Notes: generated from the sequence alone by a model not told the origin. 20,000 nt of DNA from Priapulus caudatus (GCF_000485595.1 NW_014577063.1:1073831-1093830), one strand, 5' to 3'. Positions 1-9,394 are shown, counted from the stretch's first letter. Made by a program: numbers and translations.

Positions 1-56
1 GAGAGAAAGAGAGAGAGAGACAGAAAGAAAGAAAGAGAGAAAGAGAGAGGGAGAGA
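1..56. repeat. GA-rich simple repeat
   Basis: Purine-only tract of GAGA and GAAA units broken by one C. It is cut by the left window edge, so its full length is unknown. It is the only purine-rich array on the plus strand; the tetranucleotide arrays further right are pyrimidine-rich on this strand. Confidence 0.9.
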
Positions 57-590
57 TTGTGTGACATTTACTGTCACATTTCTTCATTTTGTCGATAAAA
101 ATTTCGCATTTATTTCGCGTGATGATTGTTTTGCTGGAAACGATTAGCATCGTTCTATGAGAACGTACGTTAATTTTTTACTAAAAGGGTCAGCTAATCA
201 CGTTGCCGATGCACCTGATACACGACAACGTCTGATCCCAAAAGTCGTTTGACATGTCTCTTTGATACACCCAACACAGATCTCTCTTGAAAACTGATCC
301 CAAATGTTGTCTGCTAGACGTCTCTGATACATCCGATACGCGGTGAAAACATGAAGCAGACTGATTAGCGCACAACATTACACGTTCAAAACTGATCACA
401 GCGACTAAGCAAAGTTCGTCAAAAATACGTCTTGAACTTGAATTACATAGTTCAAGTGTATATAAGTGTATTCAAGTCTATCAAGTAACATAATGTTATA
501 AAAACACGTGAATTATATAGATAATATAAATATAGGTTAGAGATGTATAATGTGAGATTGATCTTGACATTCTCTGATTGGTTGCTTCAG
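57..590. other. Unique AT-rich spacer without a gene
   Basis: No open frame with any recognisable protein. It holds a degenerate direct repeat at 208-342 (listed separately) and a 7-bp inverted repeat, ACTTGAA at 436-442 and TTCAAGT at 451-457, with an 8-nt loop. The motif TTCAAGT or a near match recurs several times between 430 and 490. A minus-strand frame at 190-399 is short and resembles nothing known to me. Confidence 0.6.
208..342. repeat. Degenerate direct repeat, two to three units
   Basis: The block beginning GATCCCAAA at 234 recurs at 296, and the block TGATACA followed by a C- and A-rich stretch occurs at 216, 263 and 325. The order GATCCCAAA, then GTCTCT, then TGATACA is kept in the two fuller units, which are about 62 bp apart. 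The first unit is shorter (47 bp from TGATACA to TGATACA). Substitutions as well as indels separate the units, so this is an old repeat rather than a recent expansion. Confidence 0.55.
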
Positions 591-625
591 ATTTCGCATT
601 TCGCATTTCGCATTTCGCATTTCGC
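591..625. repeat. (ATTTCGC)5 heptanucleotide array
   Basis: Five perfect tandem copies of the 7-bp unit ATTTCGC. A second, longer array of the same unit lies about 130 bp downstream, and two isolated TTTCGC cores occur near 104-118. The spacing suggests that one array was broken apart, or that the unit spread locally. The unit is not a known telomere repeat. Confidence 0.9.
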
Positions 626-753
626 AGAAAATTGTACTAAGTGGTGGGCCAGTTTTTTGTTTCAATGAAATAATTTGCACTACACAGAAAAATTCATCTT
701 TCTAGTGCTCCCGTCAGGTGTTTTCACGTTAGACCTCTTAATCTTCATCTCGG

Positions 754-837
754 ATTTTGCATTTCGCATTTTGCAATTCGCCGTTCGCACTTCGCATTTC
801 GCATTTCGCATTTCGCATTTCGCATTTCGCATTTCGC
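754..837. repeat. (ATTTCGC)12 array with a decayed left edge
   Basis: Twelve 7-bp units in register. The first six are mostly variants (ATTTTGC twice, AATTCGC, CGTTCGC, ACTTCGC), while the last six are perfect ATTTCGC. Two variants are the CpG to TpG change expected from deamination of a methylated cytosine. The mutated edge and uniform interior fit an array whose centre is kept uniform by slippage or conversion. Translated frames across it (IS-HFAFR type repeats) are artefacts. Confidence 0.9.
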
Positions 838-1203
838 ATGAGCCTTCTGGGCTTTCATAGTACGAGATGTACGGATCCGGCCAGTTTGAGACTTGTGAAA
901 GGCGATCGTATACGAACAGTACTAGATACGAAAGTCAGCCAACCGCTGTATGATGCACAGATAGATATAAAATAGCTTTCGTTTGGGACAGAATCAGATA
1001 AGTTTAAGACATCTGTAGGGGACGACTGAAACGTTCTCAGAATTCTGCTGAAATCGTCTTAAAAGACATCGGAGAGGGGATGACCGGCTCAGAGGATTTC
1101 AGGACATCTCCCTTAAAAGCAATGTAGTGTGAATTTGCCCCGTTTTACCTGCGGACGTTATGATAATTCATTCTCGTATACATTCCAATCACACATCACA
1201 TAA
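838..1203. other. Unique spacer with an imperfect direct repeat
   Basis: No gene seen. An imperfect direct repeat of about 57-bp period covers 1003-1041 and 1057-1096. Both halves carry TTAA-AGACATC followed by a G-rich stretch, then GA-GAC and CTCAGA. A third AGGACATC lies at about 1101. The sequence just before the next array is AT-rich. Confidence 0.5.
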
Positions 1204-1556
1204 AATTATAACACATTATAACATATTATAACATATTATAACATATATGATAACATATTATAACATATTATAACATATTATAACATATTATAACATATTA
1301 TACATATTATAACATATGTATAACATATATATAAACATTATACAATATAATTATAACATTTTATTAACATATTAACCATAATTATAAACATATATAACAT
1401 ATTATAACATATTATAACATATTATACATATTATAAGCATATTATTAACATATATATACATATTATAACATATTATAACATATTATAACATATTATAACA
1501 TATATTACGACATATTATAACATTTATTATAACATATTATAATAAATTTATAACAC
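1204..1556. repeat. AT-rich 10-bp satellite (TAACATATTA)n
   Basis: About 350 bp of a decamer, TAACATATTA, in roughly 35 units. Runs of perfect units are separated by units with 1-4 bp insertions or deletions, often extra TA steps. ATATTATAACATATTATA stretches are partly self-complementary, so the array can extrude short AT hairpins. The indel-type errors are of the same kind as those between the two large duplicate copies. Confidence 0.9.
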
Positions 1557-2572
1557 AACATAATTAATCACATGGCTCAACACAAATGGCGGCACTGAAA
1601 CCTTGACATCAGTCTATAGCGCATTATTACGCCCAGTGACTGCTTCTTATAAATTGTCCATCTAGTAGCGAATATTAATTTTCAATTAACCATAACGTGT
1701 GAGGTTCCGCGGAGGCGTGTATGCTAATTTCTTTACAATGCGATAGATATCACGGGTCCATGAGACTGACTAGCTCAATAATCAGGACAGCCAGCAAGCC
1801 AGCTCTGGCCAGCGTATACCAGTCATCACTGACGTGATCACTCTAGTATTATAGGGCGAGGCATCAAAACATCTACTATTCGGGCGAAGTCGGCGGCATC
1901 AAAAACATTACATTGCCCTGTGAGCTGTTCGGTTTGGTCGGAGAAGCTTTCAATTCGTGTCTTTTGTTTCTAGATAACCATTCATCTACTTGCCGTTATG
2001 TTATGCCACCGTCTGATCTGACTAAATAAGATACTGCGACTGCTTTACTGTAAGAATAGACGGCCATTAGTGGCCACCCTAAAATGCCGTCACCTGAACC
2101 AAAATGACGCATTGAAGTGCCAAACGGATCGGTAGGGTGTATGGTTTAGAAGACCGTTATTAACTTCGATCAATTACAACGACTCTAATAATCTGCATTC
2201 CAATAGAACACTATTACCATCTGTTTTCAATCATACGGGACGTGTCACTAATTTTTATATATGTATATATATTATAAATTAAATATCATAGTTCATTATG
2301 ATAAACAAGATAAACCTTTAAATATGTGCGAGGAATCTCCGCCTTATGCGAAACTAGACAACATATACGACCATTTCACTCGTAAAAGTCCCCTTCTTTA
2401 ATTATATCTCATATTAATTCTCATATTTCGACAGAATATATAATATATACTATAACCTCTTAATATGTTGTGCGTAAGAAAAATGATCGGCAGTCCGGCT
2501 GCGAGGATAAAAAAGTCATAGTGGCCATTATTTGACCTGTAACGATCACCTATTTAATTTGCTGCATGTTCA
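1557..2572. other. Unique sequence without a detectable gene
   Basis: About 1 kb of non-repetitive sequence with no frame above 60 codons and no RNA gene that I can recognise. A small imperfect direct repeat lies at 1854-1908, where GGGCGA and GGCATCAAAA-ACAT occur twice. AT-rich patches lie at about 2253-2295 and 2395-2465. Confidence 0.55.
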
Positions 2573-3166
2573 TATGCAAGCATGTTAGTACGGCCCCCTT
2601 ACCTGCCTTGCAAGCTGTTAGTACCGCCCGCTTACCTGCTGCAGCATATCGTTTAGTTACGCCCCTTACCTGCTTGCAAGCCATGTTAGTACGTCCCTTA
2701 CGCACTGCCTGCAAGCATGCTTAGTACGCCCCTTACCTGCTTGCAAGCTATGCTTAGTACGCCTTACCTGCCTTGCAAGCATGTTAGTATCTGCCCCTTA
2801 CCTGCCTGCAAAGCATGTTAGTACGCCCCTTACTGCCTGCCAAGCATGTTATGTACGCCCTTACCTGCCCCTGCAAGCCATGTTAGTACGCCCCTTTACC
2901 TGCGCTGCATAGCATGTTATGTACTTCCCCCTTACCTGCCTGCAAGCATGTTAGTTACGCCCTTACCTGCCTGCAAGCATGTTATCATACGGGGGCCCTA
3001 CCTGCTGCAAGCATGTTAGTACGCCCCTACCTGCCCATGCAAGCATGTTAGTGACGCCTACCTGCCTGCCAAGCATAGTTAGTACTGCCCCTTACCTGCC
3101 TGCAAGCATGTTTAGTACGCCCTTACCTGCCCCTGCAAGCATGTTAGTACGCGCCCCTTACCTGCC
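2573..3166 (-). repeat. 31-33 bp minisatellite with splice-signal-like units
   Basis: About 18 tandem units. On the plus strand the consensus reads CTTACCTGCC, then TGCAAGCATG, then TTAGTACGCCC, about 31 bp in all, averaging 33 bp because of small insertions. Read on the minus strand, each consensus unit contains, in order, TACTAAC, TTGCAG and GCAGGTAAG. These match the yeast-type branch point, a 3' splice site and a metazoan 5' splice site. I count the exact GCAGGTAAG in 12 units and the exact TACTAAC in 9. ACCTGC on the plus strand survives in about 16. The strand given is that of this reading. Whether it has any function is unknown; it may be a coincidence amplified by tandem duplication. 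The array begins after an AT-rich stretch and ends abruptly at CCTGCCTCTCATGAC. Confidence 0.85.
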
Positions 3167-4242
3167 TCTCATGACTAATAAACTATTACGGTGTTAGCGC
3201 AATTTACCCAAAACGTGCAATCCCCGCGCGTAATGAGTTATCATTGCCTTTTCTGTCTTTAATCACCAAGCAGGCAGTGAGCGCGGATAGTAGGCCATAA
3301 CAAGCCCGCATTATTATAATAACCATGGAACATCAAATTTTGATTTCCAAATGCGGATATGCCATAGTTACAGTAATTATATCGTACAAGATACATTCTA
3401 ACGCTTTTCACACGTCTGACATTTTTAGTCGTGAATTGCATGCAAGCGTAACGTACGATAGCCTCCAGGTGTATCTCGAATTCTGTCTGAATGCTTACTC
3501 CCACTCGGCCGCTCCCAACTCAGGGTACGGCGTGGGTAGAGGCGCCTCGGCATACATCAGTAAGCCTTCCGCAAATTGTCGCACTTATTTGCGTCTCTAG
3601 AAAAGGAATATTTTGGCATTATCTTTTCGCTGTGAAATTCGGCCACTTAGAGTGGTAATAATTTGTATTATGCACACATGTATAGATGCCTCTGTGGACG
3701 TCTAGAAAGGCATTAGAAGTAAAATTGGCGACTTTCGTGTAGTTGTCGACATTTCGTCAAGTAGCCTAAGCCATGTTGACCGGTGGCCATTTTTGTTGAA
3801 ATGGTGCCACTATAAGCAATAAATAGCAAGCCATCATATTATACGCGAGCGGTCAGGCTGTGCTTGAATTGCCAAACGATGCTTTCCGCGAATTGCATTT
3901 TTTATATGTACATCATCTCGCGAGTCCTCCTCACCGTGGACCTTCAGTGCGAATCAGTTGGAAGGCGATCGTGCGACTGTATAATACGCTACTGATAATG
4001 AGTGCCTGCCGCCCATATAAGTGGGCGCTGAATCATTCCCGGACCCCATCCTGCCACGCATGATTTCCGAATCCGCGATGTGATGTGCAGCGCACAGAAA
4101 TGCATTCGTAGCAGCGGCGCGCACGAGGTTATACTTTCAAATTGATCGAAATGTATTACCTTGAGATGCGCGCCCATGACGTTATTGTGTGTGGACCGCT
4201 TGCACTTGCCATGCATTGGAGGGATCATATGAGATGCTAGCT
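3167..4242. other. Unique sequence, short unrecognised frames only
   Basis: The longest frame is 91 codons on the plus strand at 3325-3600, beginning at an ATG in the context AACCATGG, a good animal initiation context. Its product has no repeats, signal peptide or motif that I recognise. An 81-codon minus-strand frame overlaps most of it, so neither stands out as real. A 67-codon plus frame at 3860-4063 and a 79-codon minus frame at 3989-4228 also overlap each other. I therefore call no gene, although a single short exon cannot be excluded. Confidence 0.5.
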
Positions 4243-4265
4243 CTGTGTTTGTCTGTCTGCTATGC

Positions 4266-4328
<63 letters not shown>

Positions 4329-4599
4329 GCTGCCTGTCTGTCTGTCTGTCTTCTGTCGTCGTCTGCTTCAATCTATTCTGCCCGTCATATCCGTTCGCTC
4401 CGTCTGCCGGCCCATCCGTCTGTCTGTTCGTCCGGTCCGCCCATCTGTCTGTCTGTCTGATCTAGTCTGCTCTGTCTGCTCTGTCTGTCTGTCTGTCTGT
4501 CTGTCCTCTGTCTGTCTGTTCACTATCTGCCCGTCTTATCACGTTTCGCTCGCGTCCGCCGCCATCGTCATGTCTGTTCGTCCGTCGCCCATCTGTTCA

Positions 4600-4658
<59 letters not shown>

Positions 4659-5425
4659 TCATCTATCTGCCCCGTTTCTATCCGCTTCGTCGTCTGCCCG
4701 CCCATCCGTCTGTCTGTTTCGTCGTCCCGCCCATCTGTCTGTCTGTCTTGTCTGTCTGTTCTGATGTGTGTGTTTGTCCTGTCTGTCTGTCTGTCTGTCT
4801 GGTCTGTCTGCTCTGTCTGTCTGTCTGTTCTGTCTGTCTGTCTCGTGTTCTGCTCCGGTCTATCTGTCTGTCGTTTGTCTGCCTGTCTGTCCGTCCGTTC
4901 CGTATGCCCCATCCATCGTCGTCGTTCTGTTCGTCGTCCCGCCGCCCGTCTATCTGTACCGTCTGTCTTGTGTCTGCTCTGTCTGTGTCTGTCTGCCTGT
5001 CGTGTTTCCCGTCTGTTCTATTGTCTGCCTGTCTGTCCACTGTCTGTCAGTCTGTTTTTCCCTGTCTGTCCGCTGTCTGTCTGTCGCTCTTTTCTGTCTG
5101 TCTGTTTCACATCTCGTCTGTACGTACTTCTACTGTTCCCATTCGTCCGTTCGCTCATCTGCGCTGTTTGTGATGTCTGTGTGTCTGTGTGTCTGTCTGT
5201 CGGTTTGTTTCTCTGTCTGTTTGTTTGTCTGTCTGTCCGCTTCTGTACTGTCTGGTCTGCTTCGTGTCTATCTGCTTTGTTTGTCTGCTCTGTCTCGTTT
5301 GTTTATTCTTTCTGTTTGCATGTCTGTCTGTCTGTCCTTCTAGTCCTTCTCGCCTTTGTCTGTATGTATGCTATCGTCTGCTCATGTCTGTCCTTCTGTC
5401 CTCGTCTATCTGTCCAGTCTGTATG
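4243..5425. repeat. (TCTG)n array, GACA class
   Basis: About 1.2 kb of TCTG units. The purest runs are near 4266-4329 and 4601-4658; the rest is broken by TCCG, TCTA, TCCA, CTG and TTCG variants. The reverse complement is (CAGA)n, the GACA class known from Bkm-type satellites. Beyond about 5100 the repeat becomes progressively more degenerate. Open frames of up to 317 codons (Cys-Leu-Ser-Val repeats) on the plus strand and Asp-Arg-Gln-Thr repeats on the minus strand are artefacts of 4-bp periodicity read in threes. Confidence 0.95.
4372..4956. repeat. Higher-order repeat inside the (TCTG)n array
   Basis: A non-TCTG block of about 65-70 bp recurs at about 4381-4448, 4530-4594 and 4671-4738, more weakly at about 4890-4956, and possibly at 5104-5168. 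Each runs: CTGCCCGT, TATCCG or TTTCGCT, CGTCTGCC, GCCCATC-GTC, TCTGTTCGTC, CGCCCATCTG. Pure TCTG separates the blocks. Starts are about 149, 141 and then 222 bp apart. A composite unit of block plus TCTG run was therefore tandemly duplicated. Confidence 0.7.
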
Positions 5426-5472
5426 CGCGGCGACTGTGCGTGGCGTTCGTGTTATCTATGAAGGTGCATACG

Positions 5473-6112
5473 TAAAATTATGTATTGTGCTGAGGTTGTG
5501 TGTGGTTGTGTTGTGTGCTGTGTGTTTGTGTGTTTGTGTTGCTGGTGGGTAGTGTGTGTGACTTGTGTGCTGTGTGTGTGTGATTTGTTGTGTGTGGCTG
5601 TGTTCGTGCAGTGCCGTGCGTGTGCCGCTGCGTCGCTGTTGGTACCGTGTGGGTATGATGTGTGTGTGTGGTCTGTGGTGTGGGTGTAAATGTGTACGTG
5701 TATGTGGTGTGTGTGTGTGCGGCCCTCTCGTGTGTTGTGTGTGATGGTGTGTTGTGTGCGTGTATGTGTGGTCGAGTATGTGATGTGGCGTGCTGTGTGT
5801 GTGTGTGCGTGCTGTGTGCCTGGGGTTGTCGTGTGTGTGTGTCGTATGTGTGTGTTGTGGTGTGCGTCCGTCGCGTGTTTGTGCGTGTGGTGTGTGTGCT
5901 TGGTGTGGTGTGGTGTTGTGTGTGCTGTGTCTCCGGTTGTGGATCGGTGGCGTGTGTGTGTGTGAGCCCGGCGTGGCGTGTGTGTGTGTGTGCGTGTGTG
6001 TGTGTGTGGTGTGCTGTGTGTGATGTGTGTGCGACGAACCGGGTGAGGACCGTGTGCGTCGCTGGTGTGTGTGTGTGGTGTGCGTAGCGCTGTGGTGATG
6101 TATCGTGTGATG

Positions 6113-6169
<57 letters not shown>
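5473..6169. repeat. (GT)n-rich block with a pure (GT)27 tract
   Basis: About 0.7 kb of alternating TG broken by short G/C-rich islands. It ends in an uninterrupted GT run at 6115-6169. The alternating purine-pyrimidine sequence is the classic Z-DNA-prone type. Translated frames (Thr-His on minus, Cys-Val on plus, up to 250 codons) are spurious. It follows the (TCTG)n array after about 50 bp of transition sequence, so the two form one compound repeat of about 1.9 kb. Confidence 0.95.
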
Positions 6170-6172
<3 letters not shown>

Positions 6173-7880
6173 AAAACATGGCGATCGATTACAGCACATA
6201 GCATTTAATTATTAAACGGATGCGGATGTAGAATCGTCTGCAGTAGCCCTGCGTTACGACACATACACCTACTCTGTGGCGGATAAATCATTAAGGATTT
6301 CGCTTGGTAGCGAACAAGTTTACTAACGCCATATGATTCGATGTGAAAATTGATGAATTCGTGAAAATTAAATCTCATTCAGAATTAGGTACGAATAGTC
6401 TAAAAGTCTAAAAGTCTTGCTCTATGAACGTCTGGATTCCCAGCAGATTGATCGATAGGAAATGCAAAAATGTGAGGCGAGCCAAACAACAGAAAATCGC
6501 AGCACGGCCTTTCGTGTACACTCGCTGTCTGTGTTATATCTGTTGGCTATAACTATAACTATACAGTTTTTCTCAAGACACGTCGTAAATGTGATTATAG
6601 TTATTATCAGCGAACGTCCGACCGGCCGCCTGTGCCACAAAGTAACTGCTCATTTAGTGCAATCAGCCGCGCGCATGCGCACATGGATATTTGACGATGC
6701 ACAGGTGAGGCAGGCTGTGCAAGGTGATGCGACTGTCTGAGACGGGCAAATAATTACGCAGCGGCAGCGAGCGGACGCGTGAAATGCTGGTCTGTGAAAA
6801 CCAAGTGGGATGTTCATAATGCGTTCTAGCTACTAGAAATCATCTCTGTGTTCGTGCTCTAACAACACAGACGGCGGCGCGACAGCATGGTAAGGCAGTG
6901 CTTAAAAGAGTGAAATTGCCTATACGAGCAAACACGACGGAAAATGAAAGCGCATCGGGCTGCTCGCTGTAGGCTCGGTACTACGGGTCCATGCCAAAGC
7001 GACGTCGCCACTACCAGATGACAAGCATCCGAACGGGGAACGTTTTCTTGGATACCGTGGAACGTATATATTGGGTATGGTAGTATTTACTGTCGATTGT
7101 TTGACGAATTTTGGATCAGAATAGAGGTGCGGCTCTCGGAGATCGGAATTCTGCGACAATACGAACATTCCATGCTATATTATCTATCTATATACGATTG
7201 ACAATCGGTGAAGCTACGCTGAAACCGTCGTTTCGATGTTGTGGCAGACGTGATGCATGTTAAAACCTGCGCAAGGTGAATGCGCTTATACAGACGTAAA
7301 ATCGAAACGGATTTGAAACGTCAGGCAGAGAATACTTCGCGGTGCCGTCTAGACCTTCGCCAGTTCCTAGAGAATAGCCGGCACACTGGTCAGTGCAGTG
7401 GTGGCCTGCCGGCTTTGGTGAGTGGAAATGAGTGTGAATGATGACGCCGCATAAGTTAATCCGCGTTCTACGAACCTACCATCGACGTTCGCAGACGAGC
7501 ATATAAACGCATTTCTTGTCCCCGTGATGATAACGGAGTACTAAATTCCGGAGGCTGCCCTTTCCGCTCGTTCATCAGTAGGATCCGACTTCGCGGATAG
7601 TTGACATTTCGCCAGCAGCGTCACGTACGCCTACCTCCCAAAGGTAATGCCGCACCTAACGGATTCCGACTACAGCGCGAGCTGAGAGCGCCTAACTGCA
7701 TGTAGACGTCATTCGGAACATTCTCAGATTCACCAGTGCCGACTCTGGTTCCTAGTGGGAAGCCAGTTTGATACGCAACGATGCCATCTCGAAGAGGTTT
7801 AATTGCCCCACAGAACACGCTACTCGAAAACCTTCTACGGCGATCGAATGGACAACGTAAGTATATACAATATATATAAG
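6170..7880. other. Unique, partly CpG-rich region without a clear gene
   Basis: This is the longest single-copy stretch left of the duplication. CpG is frequent, especially at about 6600-6900, around a GCCGCGCGCATGCGC core. Short frames occur at 6462-6740 (plus, 92 codons), 6920-7168 (minus, 82 codons) and 7621-7896 (minus, 91 codons). The last two have mixed, protein-like composition, but I recognise no domain and see no convincing splice structure linking them. If a gene is hidden in this window, this CpG-rich region is the most plausible place. A 7-bp inverted repeat lies at 7377-7413. Confidence 0.45.
7377..7413. repeat. Inverted repeat GCCGGCA / TGCCGGC
   Basis: The arms at 7377-7383 and 7407-7413 are perfectly complementary. 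The intervening 23 nt contain a CACTG at 7384-7388 that can pair with CAGTG at 7391-7395 or 7396-7400, so alternative nested stems are possible. No role is inferred. Confidence 0.6.
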
Positions 7881-7916
7881 GGGTTAATAATGACAAAAAA
7901 TTGTCATTCTTAACCC
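7881..7916. repeat. 16-bp hairpin with a 4-nt loop
   Basis: The left arm GGGTTAA-T-AATGACAA (7881-7896) pairs with TTGTCATT-C-TTAACCC (7901-7916) around an AAAA loop. There are fifteen matched pairs and one T-C mismatch. It sits exactly at the left edge of the AT-rich block that leads into duplicate copy A. It could be the tip of a short inverted-repeat element, a processed hairpin RNA or an extruding cruciform; nothing in the sequence decides between these. Confidence 0.8.
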
Positions 7917-8175
7917 TGATATATTATATTATTTTATTATATACATATATATATCTATATATATTTTTAATTTGTACGTCTATTCTATATTAATATATCT
8001 ATATTAACTAATATATTTATAGTAGATACAATAATATATATAATAATATATTCATATAATATACATATATATAGCACATTATGTGTAATTATTATATACA
8101 ATATATATTATATACAAATATAATATATCTATATTAACATATTTTTTTACTTATATATTTATATTTATAATAGTG
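7917..8175. repeat. AT-rich low-complexity block
   Basis: Almost entirely A and T, built of ATATTA, TATATA and TCTATATTAA steps. The phrase AATATATCTATATTAAC occurs twice, near 7990 and 8120, suggesting a degenerate tandem repeat of about 130 bp. It lies immediately left of copy A and has no counterpart left of copy B, so it is outside the duplication. Confidence 0.75.
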
Positions 8176-8357
8176 AGGATTTTCTGCCACATAGTGGTGT
8201 TGTCCTGTCGAGCTGCGCGTCCATTTTGTGCGCACGTCAGCGTGCAGAGCCGGTGGCCGTGGTTGTGTGCCCTTAAGTCGTCAAGCGTCGTATGCAGTAT
8301 GAAAAACTGCAAAGTACAATAGAATACTGTAAATGTAGAGCAGATTACTGGCTAAGC

Positions 8358-8366
8358 GGGGGGGGG
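8358..8366. repeat. G9 homopolymer, absent from copy B
   Basis: A run of nine G. The corresponding stretch in copy B (near 16870) has no G run. Either a real indel difference or a base-calling artefact; the second poly-G at 8621-8631 is present in both copies. Confidence 0.7.
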
Positions 8367-8620
8367 ATCAATGCCTGTCAGTCAATAATCATTAATTTAC
8401 TAAGAAAGCGCGGAAAAAATACATTACGTTGGAATTAGCATACTGTTCTATACAATGTTTTATTACAAAAAAGTGCATGTAATAGAATATTTGCCTGCAC
8501 GCACATGGTTAAGGACGTATAATATATCTCAACATGTATTGAAAAATATTAATACTATACAATTTGAGATTCAGTTATGTAATTTACAATTGGCTTTCTG
8601 TAACTGAAGAATAAGACGGC

Positions 8621-8631
8621 GGGGGGGGGGG
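8621..8631. repeat. G11 homopolymer, matched by G9 in copy B
   Basis: Eleven G followed by TCGTCATGC. Copy B has nine G at 17107-17115 before the same TCGTCATGC. The conserved position shows that the tract predates the duplication; the length difference may be real or a homopolymer calling error. Confidence 0.85.
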
Positions 8632-9354
8632 TCGTCATGCCCAATTGGCATTTATCGGCCGAATTACATTATAATTTCCTGGGTAATAACTTATTCAGAT
8701 TCAAGAAAGTCGTCTAAGAACAACACGGGGACACGGTGTTACATTAATAATAATTATACCGATATTTTATTATATATAGCTCTGTTTTCGTGCGCTGAAG
8801 TTAAGAATTTGCATCGCCCGAGTGACAGACGCATTCATGCAGAGGCGAGACCACGGCGACAAGATTAGCTAGCGTCATTCTCTAGCATAATTTTGGGCCT
8901 GATGTCAACGGTTATGACACTATGGTTCGGCTTCACGCGATGCGAGCTTCGGCGCACTGCCAAAAGATAATTCGTGAGATGCAACTGCGAGCATGCGGAA
9001 AGCTGATTATGATATTTTTATTATTGCATCATAAAAGCCGCTGAGCCGAAAAACGCAAACCGTTGTCGACTCTTTCGATATTAATTTTGCGAACCTCCCA
9101 GGTTGTGTCGCCGAGAGCAGACGGATCATCGCGCGAGACAAAACATGTTGCGTTCTGTACGTTGTCTTTGCGTGCGTGCAGCTCTCCTGCAGGCAGCACG
9201 CTCGTAATCGGTGTTACATGGCGCAATAATACAATGCGGGAACCCCCCATATAGGCCAGCGTAACAAATGGTCATTATGGCAATAAAGCTCTTTGCCGGC
9301 CGATGCATAAAAATCAATGTAATCGGCAACGGCGCGTAATCAACGCACGACGTC

Positions 9355-9394
9355 GGCCTGTGTGCTAGGTTGCGTTACTATTACCACACAGGCC
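9355..9394. repeat. Stem-loop in copy A: GGCCTGTGTG / CACACAGGCC
   Basis: A perfect 10-bp inverted repeat (9355-9364 and 9385-9394) around a 20-nt loop starting CTAGG. The loop ends in TACTATTAC, directly against the right arm. The structure is retained in copy B at 17773-17807 with nine paired bases and a 17-nt loop, although indels surround it. Confidence 0.75.

Noticed and set aside
591-1556. Telomeric or interstitial telomere repeats
   Set aside because: The units ATTTCGC and TAACATATTA match no telomere motif; no TTAGGG, TTAGG or similar arrays are present in either orientation.
2573-3166. CRISPR-like array, because of regularly spaced near-identical repeats
   Set aside because: Units are directly contiguous with no unique spacers, no cas genes are present and the sequence is eukaryotic in character.
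3325-3600. 91-codon plus-strand frame with a good ATG context
   Set aside because: An overlapping minus-strand frame is almost as long, composition is unremarkable, and no domain, splice signal or promoter supports it.
4189-5552. Long plus-strand frames rich in Cys-Leu-Ser-Val and minus-strand frames rich in Asp-Arg-Gln-Thr
   Set aside because: Translation of a (TCTG)n array in any frame is open because the 4-bp unit yields no stop codons; there is no non-repetitive domain.
5452-6204. Three minus-strand Thr-His frames of about 230-250 codons
   Set aside because: All are translated (CA)n. The three overlapping frames are equally open, which is diagnostic of low complexity rather than coding.
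7621-7896. 91-codon minus-strand frame as a possible exon
   Set aside because: Its composition is protein-like and a GGGAG|GTAGGC donor-like site lies nearby, but no partner exon or recognised domain was found.
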